A stretch of DNA of 64,000 nt, taken from contig NZ_MVHT01000005.1 in assembly GCF_002086275.1 (NCBI RefSeq), positions 62,001 through 126,000 on the forward strand. Reading direction: 5' to 3'. Below the pieces are notes generated by a model, which saw only the letters and a program-made list of their open reading frames with translations, was not told the origin of the DNA and did no database searches. This DNA comes from Mycobacterium intermedium (GTDB lineage Bacteria; Actinomycetota; Actinomycetes; Mycobacteriales; Mycobacteriaceae). The number at the start of each line of letters is the position of its first letter. Within the stretch, counting starts at the first letter, position 1. Below are positions 8,483-17,500 of the stretch, piece after piece. The translations under genes were made by a program, and so were the position numbers.

Positions 8483-9666
8483 TGGGCCTTGAAGATGACC
8501 TAAATGCCCGGGTGCAAGCACTTTTGGACGAGCATGATCCGGCCAGCACTGACCCGCGGGACTTCCTCGGCGCGCGCTTCGATGCGGGCCTGGCCTGGGT
8601 GTACTTCCCGACGGGCATAGGCGGCTTGGATCTGCCGCGCACCTACCAGGCGCAGGTCGAGGCACAACTGGCCGCAGCGGGCGCGCCGCCCGCCGGCGGT
8701 GGGCGCAACATCATCGGCATTGGCATGGCGGCGCCCACCATCGCGGCGTTCGGGACCGACGAACAGAAGCGAAAGTTTCTGCGGCCGTTGTTCACTGGTG
8801 AACACCTCTATTGCCAGCTGTTCAGCGAACCGGGTGCCGGGTCGGATCTGGCCGCGGTCGCCACCCGCGCCGTCCGCGACGGTGACGACTGGGTTGTCAA
8901 CGGCCAGAAGGTATGGACGTCCATGGCGCAGCACGCGCAGATGGCGATCCTGGTCGCGCGCACCAATCCGGACGTGCCCAAACACGCTGGGCTGACCTAT
9001 TTCCTGTGCGACACGACCCAACCTGGGGTCGATATTCGGCCGCTGCGCCAGATCACCGGTGAGGCGGAGTTCAACGAGGTATTCCTCACCGATGTCCGAG
9101 TGCCCGACGCGAACCGACTGGGTCCCGAAGGTGGTGGGTGGCGGGTAGCCACCACGACCCTGAACAACGAGCGCGTCGCCATCGGGGCGCGCACCGGGTT
9201 CCCGCGCGAAGCCGGCCATATCGGGAACGTCACCCGAGCCTGGCGTGATGATCCATCGTTGCGTAATCCGGCGATGCACGACGAGTTGATGCGACTGTGG
9301 GTCGAGGCCGAAGTGCTCCGCCTGACCGGGGAACGCCTGCGCCAGCAGGCCGCCAGCGGTCAGCCCGGACCCGAGGGGGCCGGCATGAAGGTCGCCTTTG
9401 CCCGTCTGGCGCAACGAATTTCGGGGTTTGACATCGAGTTGCACCCCGAAACCGGTTTGCACTACGACGATTGGACCCTGCGCAGGCCCGAAACCGTCGA
9501 TCTGATCGGTCGCGAACCTGGTTATCGTTACCTGCGCGCCCGCGGCAACTCGATCGAGGGCGGTACCTCGGAGATTCTGCGCAACACCATCTCCGAACGA
9601 ATCCTGGGTTTGCCCGGCGAACATCGCGTGGACAAGACCGTTGCGTGGAAGGACTTGCCGCGATGA
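8482..9666 (+). CDS. Acyl-CoA dehydrogenase, catalytic (alpha-like) subunit
   Basis: 394 aa. The start is the ATG at 8482 overlapping the SDR stop; GTG 8479 is also possible. FAD-dependent alpha,beta-desaturation of an acyl-CoA is indicated by FSEPGAGSDLA, NGQKVWTS and the C-terminal IEGGTSEILRN, where Glu359 is at the position of the catalytic base in the usual (Y/I)EGT motif. The gene overlaps the next acyl-CoA dehydrogenase gene by 4 nt (ATGA). Mycobacteria often make alpha2beta2 FadE heterotetramers from such pairs, and this subunit keeps the catalytic Glu. Confidence 0.92.
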   Translation: MGLEDDLNARVQALLDEHDPASTDPRDFLGARFDAGLAWVYFPTGIGGLDLPRTYQAQVEAQLAAAGAPPAGGGRNIIGIGMAAPTIAAFGTDEQKRKFLRPLFTGEHLYCQLFSEPGAGSDLAAVATRAVRDGDDWVVNGQKVWTSMAQHAQMAILVARTNPDVPKHAGLTYFLCDTTQPGVDIRPLRQITGEAEFNEVFLTDVRVPDANRLGPEGGGWRVATTTLNNERVAIGARTGFPREAGHIGNVTRAWRDDPSLRNPAMHDELMRLWVEAEVLRLTGERLRQQAASGQPGPEGAGMKVAFARLAQRISGFDIELHPETGLHYDDWTLRRPETVDLIGREPGYRYLRARGNSIEGGTSEILRNTISERILGLPGEHRVDKTVAWKDLPR

Positions 9667-10760
9667 GCGCCGGCGACTTGCTCTACTCCGACACCGAAGA
9701 GGCGTTGCGTGACAGCGTCCGGCAACTGTTCGCCGAACGATGCCCACCGGAGACGCTGAACAAGGCGTACGACACACCGCCGCATGACTTTTCAGGGGTG
9801 TGGCGCACGCTGGCCGCCGAACTCGGGGTAGCGGGACTCCTGGTGCCCGAATCCCTCGGCGGGGCAGGCGCGAGCGCCCGCGAAGCCGCCGTCGTCATGG
9901 AGGAGATCGGCCGGGCGGTGGCGCCGGTGCCGTTCCTGTCCAGCGCTGTGCTGGCGACAGTCACGTTGCTGACGGCCGGCGAGACGGAAACGTTGTCGGC
10001 GCTGGCCGAGGGAGCCGTCACGGCGGCGCTGGCGGTGCCGCTGTCCACCGCGCCCGGCGACGCGGTCTGCGGGGTGCGCAACGGTGCCGACGGCCTCACC
10101 GGTGAGGTCAGCACCGTCGCCGGCGCCGCCGAAGCCGACGTGTTGGTGGTGCCGGTCGCCGGAACGGACGGAGTGGAGCTGCACACCGTGGCCCGCGACG
10201 CGGCCGGCGTTGAGATTTCCCCACGGCTGGCGTTCGACATGACCAGACCGCTTGCCGATGTCCGCTTTTCGGGTGCGGCGTCGACGCGGGTGGGTTCCGC
10301 GGACGGTGCGCTGCATGCCGCCCTGCAGACGGGCGCGGCGCTGCTGGCGTCCGAACAACTCGGCGTGGCGCAGTGGTGCTTCGACACCACACTCGCTTAC
10401 GCCAAGGAACGCAAGCAGTTCGGCCGCGAAATTGGGTCGTACCAGGCGATCAAGCACCGGCTCGCGGACCTGTGGTTCGAGGTCAGTTCGGCGACCGCGG
10501 CGGCGCGGTATGCCGCGGACACGGCCGCACGCGGTGACGAGGACGCGGCCATCGCGGCCGCCCTCGCGCAGGCGTTCTGCAGCGACATCGCGGTGCATGC
10601 GGCCGAGGAGTGCGTACAGCTGCATGGCGGTATCGGGATGACCTGGGAATATCCGGCGCACTTGTACCTCAAGCGGGCCAAGAGCGACCAGCTGGCCCTG
10701 GGCACCGCCTACCGGCACCGCACCCGTCTCGCCGAGTTGGTCGACCTACCGCCCTCTTAG
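9663..10760 (+). CDS. Acyl-CoA dehydrogenase, second (beta-like) subunit
   Basis: 365 aa from the ATG at 9663, within the ATGA overlap with the upstream FadE gene. The fold is recognisable (ERKQFGREIGSYQAIKHRLADL, QLHGGIGMTWEYPAHLYLKRAK). The C-terminal stretch has no (Y/I)EG glutamate where the partner has one. That fits the non-catalytic subunit of a heterotetrameric mycobacterial FadE. Steroid- and branched-chain-degrading FadE pairs show the same arrangement. The substrate is unknown. Confidence 0.9.
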   Translation: MSAGDLLYSDTEEALRDSVRQLFAERCPPETLNKAYDTPPHDFSGVWRTLAAELGVAGLLVPESLGGAGASAREAAVVMEEIGRAVAPVPFLSSAVLATVTLLTAGETETLSALAEGAVTAALAVPLSTAPGDAVCGVRNGADGLTGEVSTVAGAAEADVLVVPVAGTDGVELHTVARDAAGVEISPRLAFDMTRPLADVRFSGAASTRVGSADGALHAALQTGAALLASEQLGVAQWCFDTTLAYAKERKQFGREIGSYQAIKHRLADLWFEVSSATAAARYAADTAARGDEDAAIAAALAQAFCSDIAVHAAEECVQLHGGIGMTWEYPAHLYLKRAKSDQLALGTAYRHRTRLAELVDLPPS

Positions 10761-10764
10761 CGCC

Positions 10765-10814
10765 CAGACACAAACTCGTACGTTCCGGGCAGGAAATGTA
10801 CGAGTTCGCGTCTG
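10765..10814. terminator. Long stem-loop between convergent genes
   Basis: Arms AACTCGTAC (10773-10781) and GTACGAGTT (10798-10806) pair perfectly around a 16-nt loop. Outer arms CAGAC (10765-10769) and GTCTG (10810-10814) extend the stem across a small internal loop. It lies between the FadE stop and the end of the convergent hydrolase gene, so a bidirectional terminator is likely. There is no U-tract, as is usual in mycobacteria. Confidence 0.6.
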
Positions 10815-10824
10815 CTCGCGAGAG

Positions 10825-11562
10825 TCAGGTGAGGGCCGAGCGGAAGGTTTCGGTCATCGCGGCCCAGTGGCGTTCGGCGGCCGCTTCGTCGTAGGGAGCG
10901 TTGTCCGGGACCGCGAAGCCGTGGGCCGCCTGGTACCACTCGAGGCGGTAGTCCACACCGGCCGCCGTCAGCGCCTTCTCCAGCTGTTCGCCGTGGTCGG
11001 CGGTGAACGACGCGTCGTTCTCGGCGGCGCCGATGTACACCTTGGCGTTCACGCGATCGGCCAACAGGTGCGGGCTGTCCGCGGTGTCGCTGACCAGGCC
11101 GCCGCCGTGGAAGGACGCCGCGGCGGCGACCCGCTCCGGAAGACGACCGGCCAGCAGGACCGAGATGCGTCCGCCCATGCAGTAGCCGCAGACGCCGAAC
11201 CGCTCGCCTGCCACTTCGTCGCGCCCGGCCAGGTAGTCGAACAATGCACCCGCGTCGCGGGTGATCCGGTCCGACGTGAGGCTGCCGATCATGGAGAAGA
11301 GCCGGCCGCGCTCTTTGGCGTCGCTGAACACGGTCGACATGTCGAACGGCGCCCAGTCGCGCTCCCGGTAGTACACGTCGGGCAGCAGCACGGCGTAGCC
11401 GTAGCCGGCCAGCTTGGTCGCCATCTGGTCAAAAGTGTCGCGCACCCCGCCCGCGTCGGGGAACATGACCACGCCGGGCCAGGGACCGGTGCCGTCGGGA
11501 GTGAACAGCTGAACGGGGCACTCGCCGTCCGGAGTGGTTACGTTGTCGGTGATTTTCGGCAT
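10825..11562 (-). CDS. Dienelactone hydrolase family protein (Rv2765-like)
   Basis: 245 aa alpha/beta hydrolase. Visible catalytic triad: Cys in GYCMGG (the DLH-type nucleophile elbow), Asp in ENDASF and His in AHGFAV. Length and context match M. tuberculosis Rv2765 (recalled). Natural substrate unknown; dienelactone hydrolases open lactones or esters. It is divergent from thyA with a 97-bp gap. Confidence 0.9.
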   Translation of the reverse strand: MPKITDNVTTPDGECPVQLFTPDGTGPWPGVVMFPDAGGVRDTFDQMATKLAGYGYAVLLPDVYYRERDWAPFDMSTVFSDAKERGRLFSMIGSLTSDRITRDAGALFDYLAGRDEVAGERFGVCGYCMGGRISVLLAGRLPERVAAAASFHGGGLVSDTADSPHLLADRVNAKVYIGAAENDASFTADHGEQLEKALTAAGVDYRLEWYQAAHGFAVPDNAPYDEAAAERHWAAMTETFRSALT

Positions 11563-11647
11563 GGCACCCGTTCTACTCCAGCTTTCTGGGCTCGAATTAA
11601 CCGCGTCGACCCGCCGCGCCCGGCTTCGCCGCGCTCCCGATCGCCGC

Positions 11648-11653
11648 TAAGCT
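11648..11653 (+). promoter_or_regulatory. -10 box for leaderless thyA
   Basis: TAAGCT ends 6 nt before the GTG at 11660, with no Shine-Dalgarno, which supports that start. Confidence 0.6.
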
Positions 11654-11659
11654 GAGCGC

Positions 11660-12460
11660 GTGCCAATCGCCACACCCTACGAGGACCTGCTGCGCGTGGT
11701 ACTCGAAACGGGAGTCGCCAAATCCGACCGTACCGGCACTGGGACCCGCAGCCTGTTCGGCCAGCAGATTCGCTATGACCTGTCGGCCGGTTTCCCGCTG
11801 CTGACCACCAAGAAAGTTCACTTCAAATCCGTGGTGTACGAGTTGCTGTGGTTCCTGCGCGGCGACTCCAACGTCGGATGGCTGCAGGAGCACGGTGTCA
11901 CCATCTGGGACGAATGGGCCAGTGAGACTGGCGATCTCGGGCCGGTGTACGGCGTGCAATGGCGATCGTGGCCGACCCCGTCGGGTGAGCACATCGACCA
12001 GATCAGCGCGGCGCTGGATTTGCTGCGCACCGATCCCGACTCCCGGCGCATCATCGTGTCCGCCTGGAACGTCGGCGAAATCCCGCGGATGGCGCTGCCG
12101 CCGTGCCATGCCTTCTTCCAGTTCTACGTTGCCGAAGGACGGCTCAGCTGCCAGCTCTACCAGCGCAGCGCCGACCTGTTCCTCGGGGTGCCGTTCAACA
12201 TCGCCAGCTACGCGCTGCTCACGCACATGATGGCAGCCCAGGCCGGCCTCGAAGTCGGTGAGTTCGTGTGGACCGGAGGCGATTGCCACATCTACGACAA
12301 TCACGTCGAACAGGTGCGGTTACAGCTCGGCCGCGAACCGCGACCGTACCCGGAACTCTATCTCGCGCAACGGGATTCGATTTTCGACTACACCTATGAA
12401 GACGTCGTCGTCAAGAACTACGACCCGCATCCGGCAATCAAGGCTCCCGTCGCGGTATGA
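11660..12460 (+). CDS. thyA: Thymidylate synthase ThyA
   Basis: 266 aa, GTG start next to a leaderless -10 box. Converts dUMP to dTMP using methylene-tetrahydrofolate as both carbon donor and reductant, releasing dihydrofolate. Conserved features: DRTGTGT phosphate loop, WFLRGDSN, catalytic Cys149 in LPPCHAFFQ, and [13 protein letters not shown]. dfrA follows after 7 bp and recycles the dihydrofolate. The genome also encodes ThyX 5 kb downstream. Confidence 0.98.
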   Translation: MPIATPYEDLLRVVLETGVAKSDRTGTGTRSLFGQQIRYDLSAGFPLLTTKKVHFKSVVYELLWFLRGDSNVGWLQEHGVTIWDEWASETGDLGPVYGVQWRSWPTPSGEHIDQISAALDLLRTDPDSRRIIVSAWNVGEIPRMALPPCHAFFQFYVAEGRLSCQLYQRSADLFLGVPFNIASYALLTHMMAAQAGLEVGEFVWTGGDCHIYDNHVEQVRLQLGREPRPYPELYLAQRDSIFDYTYEDVVVKNYDPHPAIKAPVAV

Positions 12461-12467
12461 CGCGCCA

Positions 12468-12950
12468 ATGGTCATAGGCCTGGTCTGGGCGCAATCGACG
12501 TCCGGAGTCATCGGCCGCGACGGTGAGATTCCTTGGCGGCTTCCCGAAGATCTCAATCACTTCAAGCAAATCACCATGGGTCATACCGTGGTGATGGGCC
12601 GGCGCACGTGGGATTCCCTGCCGCCCCGCGTCAGGCCGCTGCCCGGGCGCCGGAACGTCGTGTTGAGCCGCCAACCCGGGTTCACCGCACCCGGAGCCGA
12701 GGTGGTCACGTCGCTTGATGAGGCCCTGACCGAGCCGGAGACCTGGGTGGTCGGGGGTTCTGAGATTTATACGCTCGCGTTGCCGTATGCCAGCCGGTGT
12801 GAGGTGACCGAGGTCGACATTGACCTGGCCCGCGACGACGACGACGCGGTTGCTCCGGTGCTCGACGAGACGTGGCTCGCCGAGACGGGCGACTGGTTGG
12901 TCAGCAAGTCGGGGCTGCGCTACCGGTTTCACAGTTACCGCAGGTCATAA
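12468..12950 (+). CDS. dfrA: Dihydrofolate reductase
   Basis: 160 aa from the ATG at 12468. NADPH-dependent reduction of dihydrofolate to tetrahydrofolate. Motifs: [25 protein letters not shown] with the active-site acid, [23 protein letters not shown] and WVVGGSEIY. Forms an operon with thyA, gap 7 bp. Closely resembles M. tuberculosis DfrA, the target of antifolates such as activated p-aminosalicylate. Confidence 0.98.
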   Translation: MVIGLVWAQSTSGVIGRDGEIPWRLPEDLNHFKQITMGHTVVMGRRTWDSLPPRVRPLPGRRNVVLSRQPGFTAPGAEVVTSLDEALTEPETWVVGGSEIYTLALPYASRCEVTEVDIDLARDDDDAVAPVLDETWLAETGDWLVSKSGLRYRFHSYRRS

Positions 12951-13050
12951 AACTCACAGCCGCGCCGACGGCCTGACCTGACATACTCGACTTCGGGGTC
13001 GGACTCAAAATCTCACGGGTACTACGAAACGTGCGGAACGGGGGATTTAC

Positions 13051-13782
13051 ATGGAAACCGAACCTGCAAAGAGGTTCTCTCGGATCTTTCGGGGCTATGA
13101 CCCCGCAGCTGTCGACGCCTACATCGAGATGTTGACCACCAAGCAGGAGTTGCTGCTCGCCGACGTCGAGCGCCTGACGCGGCGACTCCAGGCATCCAGC
13201 GAGGAAGTGGCCGCGCTGCGGCAGGAGGTGGCCGGGCTCAACGACACCTCGTCGGCTCCCCAGGCCGTGCGATCTCGGATGGCGAAGTTGCTGCAGCGCG
13301 CGATCGACGAGGTCGCCGAGATGCAGGCCGAGTCGAGAGCCGAGGCGCAGGAATTGATCCGCAACGCCGAGGCCGAGATCGAGACAATGCAGCAAGAGCA
13401 CCGAGAGGTGTTGGCGGAGCTGACCGCGCAGCGCAAAGCCCTGGAAGACGAGATCGAGGAAGCCAAGGGAAAATTGGCGGCGGACCTGGCCCGCATGCGC
13501 TCGGAGGCGGAGTCGGAAATCGAGGAGGCTCGCCAGGACGCCCGGCAGGAGCGTGAGCAACTGCTCGCCGACGCGAGGCTGGAGGCCGATCACTACCGTG
13601 AGCAGGCCCGGCAAGCGGTGGACGAGGCCACCAAGCAGCGAATCAGCGTGCTTGAGCAACTGATGGACGTGTATCGCGACCTGGACGCGGTTCCGGCCAA
13701 ACTCGAGTCTGCATATCAGGATCTGAAGAACCCGCAGACTGGCACCGTGGTCCCGTTCGAGCAGAAGGTCAGCACCGGCTGA
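13051..13782 (+). CDS. DivIVA-domain coiled-coil protein
   Basis: 243 aa, ATG preceded by a G-rich ribosome site (AACGGGGGA). The N-terminus FSRIFRGYDPAAVDAYIEML matches the DivIVA lipid-binding motif. Residues ~35-215 are almost continuous charged coiled coil (EAQELIRNAEAEIETMQQEH and similar). DivIVA proteins (Wag31, SepIVA in mycobacteria) organise polar growth and septation; this is neither by sequence as I recall them. It lies between dfrA and a DNA glycosylase gene, and I do not recall it at this place in M. tuberculosis. The specific role is unknown. Confidence 0.8.
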   Translation: METEPAKRFSRIFRGYDPAAVDAYIEMLTTKQELLLADVERLTRRLQASSEEVAALRQEVAGLNDTSSAPQAVRSRMAKLLQRAIDEVAEMQAESRAEAQELIRNAEAEIETMQQEHREVLAELTAQRKALEDEIEEAKGKLAADLARMRSEAESEIEEARQDARQEREQLLADARLEADHYREQARQAVDEATKQRISVLEQLMDVYRDLDAVPAKLESAYQDLKNPQTGTVVPFEQKVSTG

Positions 13783-13814
13783 ACCGCGCCGCTGAGGTTG
13801 TCCGACCGGGCCGG

Positions 13815-13820
13815 TATTCT
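13815..13820 (+). promoter_or_regulatory. -10 box for leaderless DNA glycosylase gene
   Basis: TATTCT ends 7 nt before the GTG at 13828. This places the start at 13828 and suggests the glycosylase-hsdM-hsdS operon begins here. Confidence 0.6.
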
Positions 13821-13827
13821 CGGCGCC

Positions 13828-15054
13828 GTGTCGATTGCGACGCACCGGCTTACCGCAGCGCAAGCCCGGCGGATAGCTGTTGCGGCCCAAGGATTTAGCG
13901 AACCCCGCCCCGCTGGCGCCATCACGCGCGGGCACCTGCGTCGCCTGATATCCCGAATCCAAGTGCTGCAACTGGATTCGGTGTCGGTGGCCGTGCGCGC
14001 CCACTACGCCCCGGTGTTCAGCCGGTTGGGACACTACGACCGGGACCTCCTCGACAACGTCGCCTGGGGTCCGCCGCGTAAGCGCCTGTTGGTCGAATAC
14101 TGGGCGCACGAGGCCGCGCTGATGGCCGTCGACGACTGGCCGCTGCTGCGGTGGCGGATGCGGCAGTATCGACACGGCCGCTGGGGCACGCACATCGTCA
14201 AGGCCAACCTCAAGCTTGCCGACGAGATCGTCGCCGCCGTCACCGAACTCGGGCCCAGCACGGCCGGGCAGATCGAGGCTTACCTCGAGGCCGAACCGCG
14301 CGGCGCGAAGGGGCCCTGGTGGGGACGCAGCGACACGAAATGGGTGGCCGAGGCGCTGTTCGCCTCGGGAGTGCTGACGACGGCCACCCGGGTCGGCTTC
14401 GCGCGCCATTACGACCTGGTCGAGCGGGTGCTGCCCGCCCACGTGCTGGCCCGGCAGGTCGACGACGACGAGGCCGTCCGGGAACTCACCTTGCGGGCCG
14501 CCACCGCGCTCGGGGTCGCCACCGAGGCCGACATCCGCGACTACTTCCGCCTGTCGGCCCAGCAGGTCAAACCGGTCATTGCGGAGTTGGTCGCGGCAGG
14601 CGAGGTCGAACGTGTGGACGTCGAAGGGTGGTCGGCGCCGGCGTACCTGCGGGCCGGGCAGAAAGTGCCACGTGTCGACCGGGGGACCGCCTTGCTGTGT
14701 CCCTTCGACCCGCTGATCTTCTTTCGGCCGCGGGTGGAGCGGTTGTTTGATTTCCACTACCGCATCGAGATCTACACCCCCGCGGCCAAGCGCCGGTACG
14801 GCTATTACGTGTGGCCGTTTCTGCTGGACGGGCGTCTCGTCGGGCGGGTCGACCTCAAAGCCGACCGCGACGCGGGCACACTACGGGTCGTGGGTGCGTT
14901 CGCCGAACCCGATGCGCCGCGCAACGCGGTCGCCGCGGCGCTGGCCGGCGAGTTGACGACGATGGCGAGCTGGCTGGGACTGGGCGGCGTCACCGTCTCC
15001 GGCCGCGGTGACCTGGCCGCGCCGTTGCGTGGCGCCGCCAAACGAGCCGGCTGA
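13828..15054 (+). CDS. YcaQ/AlkX-type winged-helix DNA glycosylase
   Basis: 408 aa from the GTG at 13828; an in-frame TTG at 13798 is upstream of the -10 box and unlikely. Belongs to the HTH_42 superfamily of winged-helix DNA glycosylases that remove bulky alkyl adducts and unhook interstrand crosslinks. The active-site loop reads RIQVLQLDSVSVAVRAHY. The Gln-Leu-Asp at residues 48-50 is the QxD form of YcaQ/AlkX, not the QxQ form of Streptomyces AlkZ. C-terminal LCPFDPLIFFRPRVERLFDF is the conserved family block. Its TGA overlaps the hsdM ATG by one base, which strongly suggests co-translation with a type I methyltransferase. Confidence 0.87.
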   Translation: MSIATHRLTAAQARRIAVAAQGFSEPRPAGAITRGHLRRLISRIQVLQLDSVSVAVRAHYAPVFSRLGHYDRDLLDNVAWGPPRKRLLVEYWAHEAALMAVDDWPLLRWRMRQYRHGRWGTHIVKANLKLADEIVAAVTELGPSTAGQIEAYLEAEPRGAKGPWWGRSDTKWVAEALFASGVLTTATRVGFARHYDLVERVLPAHVLARQVDDDEAVRELTLRAATALGVATEADIRDYFRLSAQQVKPVIAELVAAGEVERVDVEGWSAPAYLRAGQKVPRVDRGTALLCPFDPLIFFRPRVERLFDFHYRIEIYTPAAKRRYGYYVWPFLLDGRLVGRVDLKADRDAGTLRVVGAFAEPDAPRNAVAAALAGELTTMASWLGLGGVTVSGRGDLAAPLRGAAKRAG

Positions 15055-16430
15055 TGGACCCGCTGAAGGGCACGCTGTGGAAGGCGGCGGACAAGCTGCG
15101 CGGTTCCCTTTCGGCCAGCCAGTACAAGGACGTCGTGCTCGGGTTGGTGTTCCTGCAGTACGCCGCGGACGGACACTGGAAGTCGTTGGCGGACAAAGCT
15201 AAATCTCCCGACATCGGTCAGCTGATCGATGCGGCGATGGGTGCAGTGATGGCGGGTGATCCGGCCCTGTCCGGGACCCTGCCGCAGCGATACCACACCC
15301 TCGACCAGCGACGGCTCGGCGAACTGGTCGAACTGCTCGCCGATACCCGGATAACCAGGCGCGTCGACCACCCCGCGCGTGACCTGATGGGGGAGGTGTA
15401 CGAGTACTTCCTGGGCAATTTCGCGCGCGCGGAAGGGCGCCGGGGTGGGGAATTCTTCACCCCGCCCAGCATCGTGAGGCTGATGGTCGAAGTCCTAGAA
15501 CCCACCAGCGGACGAGTCTACGACCCGTGCTGCGGCTCGGGCGGGATGTTCGTGCAGACCGACAAGTTCCTGCGCTGCCAGGACGGCGACATCAGGGACG
15601 TCGCCATCTACGGACAGGAAAGCGTCGAAGAAACCTGGCGAATGGCAAGGATAAACCTCGCCATCCACGGGATAGACAACACCGGAATCGTCCGCGGCGA
15701 CACCTTTGTCGCCGACTTGCACGACGGCCTGCAGATGGATTACGTGATGGCCAATCCTCCGTTCAACATCAAGGATTGGTCCCGCGACGAACACGATCCG
15801 CGCTGGCGATACGGCGTTCCTCCCGCCACCAACGCGAATTTCGCCTGGATCCAGCACATTCTGCAAAAGCTGGCCCCGGGCGGCCAGGCCGGAGTCGTCA
15901 TGACCAACGGGTCGATGTCGTCCACCGCGGGCGGCGAGGGCGCCATTCGAGCCCGTATCGTCGACGCGGACCTGGTCTCGTGCCTGGTCGCACTGCCCAC
16001 CCAACTGTTCCGAAGCACCGGAATTCCGGTGTGCCTGTGGTTTTTCGCCAGAGACAAAGGGCACCGGGGTGGTCAGGTGCTGTTCATCGACGCACGTAGC
16101 TTCGGGTACTTGGTGGACCGCGCCGAGCGTGCGTTGACGGACGAAGAGATCGGCCGCATCGGCAACACATATCACGCGTGGCGCACCAAACACTCTGAAT
16201 ACCAAGACATTCCGGGGTTCTGTAAGTCAACGACGTTGGACCAGATCAGGGCCGCGGGCTATGTGCTCACGCCCGGCCGGTATGTGGATGCCCCCACGCC
16301 CAAGAGCGACGCCGAGCCCCTCGACAACAAAATCGCGCGGTTGACCACCGAGTTGCTCACCGCGCTCGACGAATCCGCTCGGCTGGACGACGTCGTCCGC
16401 AAGGAAGTGGAGCGGCTGCGATGGAGGTGA
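15054..16430 (+). CDS. hsdM: Type I DNA methyltransferase, modification subunit HsdM
   Basis: 458 aa. N6-adenine methyltransferase of a type I system. N-terminal helical domain (WKAADKLRGSLSASQYKDVVLGLVFLQY), FFTPPSIV, SAM-binding motif I DPCCGSGG at 157-164, and catalytic NPPF at 234-237. Mycobacterial HsdM proteins I recall are ~540 aa; this one lacks roughly 50 residues after FLQYAADG and other short stretches but keeps all catalytic motifs. hsdS overlaps its end by 10 nt. No hsdR restriction gene is in the window, so it is probably an orphan methylase. Confidence 0.95.
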   Translation: MDPLKGTLWKAADKLRGSLSASQYKDVVLGLVFLQYAADGHWKSLADKAKSPDIGQLIDAAMGAVMAGDPALSGTLPQRYHTLDQRRLGELVELLADTRITRRVDHPARDLMGEVYEYFLGNFARAEGRRGGEFFTPPSIVRLMVEVLEPTSGRVYDPCCGSGGMFVQTDKFLRCQDGDIRDVAIYGQESVEETWRMARINLAIHGIDNTGIVRGDTFVADLHDGLQMDYVMANPPFNIKDWSRDEHDPRWRYGVPPATNANFAWIQHILQKLAPGGQAGVVMTNGSMSSTAGGEGAIRARIVDADLVSCLVALPTQLFRSTGIPVCLWFFARDKGHRGGQVLFIDARSFGYLVDRAERALTDEEIGRIGNTYHAWRTKHSEYQDIPGFCKSTTLDQIRAAGYVLTPGRYVDAPTPKSDAEPLDNKIARLTTELLTALDESARLDDVVRKEVERLRWR

Positions 16431-17470
16431 AGCTGGGGGACCAACTGGAATTGCGCAGCGGCAAGAGCCCACCGCGACGGGCGAAGACGGGGCCGTATCC
16501 CATCTACGGAGCCAACGGCGTGATCGGGTACGCCGCAGAACACAATGCCAACGGACCGCTCATCGTCATCGGTCGGGTCGGATCTTATTGCGGCAGTGTG
16601 CGTTTCTGTGACACCGACGTCTGGGTCACCGAAAACGCGCTGATCTGCCGGGCGAGAAATCCCGATGAGACCCGGTTTTGGTACTACGCGCTGCAGACCT
16701 GCCGGCTCAATGAACACCGATCCGGATCGGGACAGCCGCTACTCAATCAGCGAACGCTGCACGATCTTTCCCTGCAGACCGTCGACGCCGACGACCGCGT
16801 GCGGATCGCCGCACTGCTCGGGGCGCTGGACGACAAGATCGTCGCCAACCGGCGCGTGGTCGACGCCGCCGAGGCGCTGATGGTAGCCACCGTCGCATCG
16901 ATCACCGGCTACGTACCGCTGTCGGAACTGGCAATTCGGTCGACCGGCCTGGTCAACCCCTCCGACTTCGACGACGTCGTCGCCCATTTCAGCCTTCCGG
17001 CGTTCGACGACGGCGGGCGACCGCAGGTTGTCGCCGGTGCGTCGGTGAAGAGCGCCAAATTCCTGATATCGGCGCCCTGCGTGTTGTTCGCCAAACTGAA
17101 CCCCGGGCGGCCGCGAATCTGGAACGTGATGGGACTTCCTCCGCAAATGGCCTTGGCGAGTACCGAGTTCGTTGTCCTGAGCCCCGTCGGCATCGATACG
17201 TCGGCCCTGTGGGCGGCGGTGCGACAGCCGGAGATATCGCGCACGTTGCGGCAGCGCGTCGACGGCACCTCGGGCAGCCACCAACGCATCCGGCCGGACG
17301 AACTGCTCGACATGCCGGTGCGAGACGTCAGGCGGCTGTCCGCCGGCGAACTGCAGACGATCACGTACCTGGGTGAACTCTGTCATGCGCGCCGCAACGA
17401 CAACGTGCGGCTTGCCGCCCTCCGTGACACCCTGCTGCCGCCGCTGGTATCGGGGGAGCTCCGGCTGTAA
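16421..17470 (+). CDS. hsdS: Type I specificity subunit HsdS
   Basis: 349 aa with two target-recognition domains. TRD1 is residues 1-~125 (GPYPIYGANGVIGY, IGRVGSYCG). A central conserved helix follows (DRVRIAALLGALDDKIVANRR). TRD2 is ~165-300 (FAKLNPGRPRIWN). A distal helix closes it (ELCHARRNDNVRLAALRDTLLPPLVSGEL). Two TRDs imply a bipartite recognition sequence. Overlaps hsdM by 10 nt. In M. tuberculosis the equivalent genes are split (hsdS.1 and hsdS', recalled); here the subunit looks intact. Confidence 0.92.
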   Translation: MEVKLGDQLELRSGKSPPRRAKTGPYPIYGANGVIGYAAEHNANGPLIVIGRVGSYCGSVRFCDTDVWVTENALICRARNPDETRFWYYALQTCRLNEHRSGSGQPLLNQRTLHDLSLQTVDADDRVRIAALLGALDDKIVANRRVVDAAEALMVATVASITGYVPLSELAIRSTGLVNPSDFDDVVAHFSLPAFDDGGRPQVVAGASVKSAKFLISAPCVLFAKLNPGRPRIWNVMGLPPQMALASTEFVVLSPVGIDTSALWAAVRQPEISRTLRQRVDGTSGSHQRIRPDELLDMPVRDVRRLSAGELQTITYLGELCHARRNDNVRLAALRDTLLPPLVSGELRL

Positions 17471-17487
17471 CCGCAGAGTCATCGGGT

Positions 17488-17493
17488 TAGGGT
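17488..17493 (+). promoter_or_regulatory. -10 box for leaderless thyX
   Basis: TAGGGT ends 7 nt before the GTG at 17501, supporting that start over the GTG at 17492, which overlaps the box. Confidence 0.6.
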
Positions 17494-17500
17494 GAGCGCC

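Noticed and set aside
12901..14757. 618-aa open frame opposite the DivIVA-like and glycosylase genes
   Set aside because: Runs across two real genes and their gap, with low-complexity composition and no recognisable motif.
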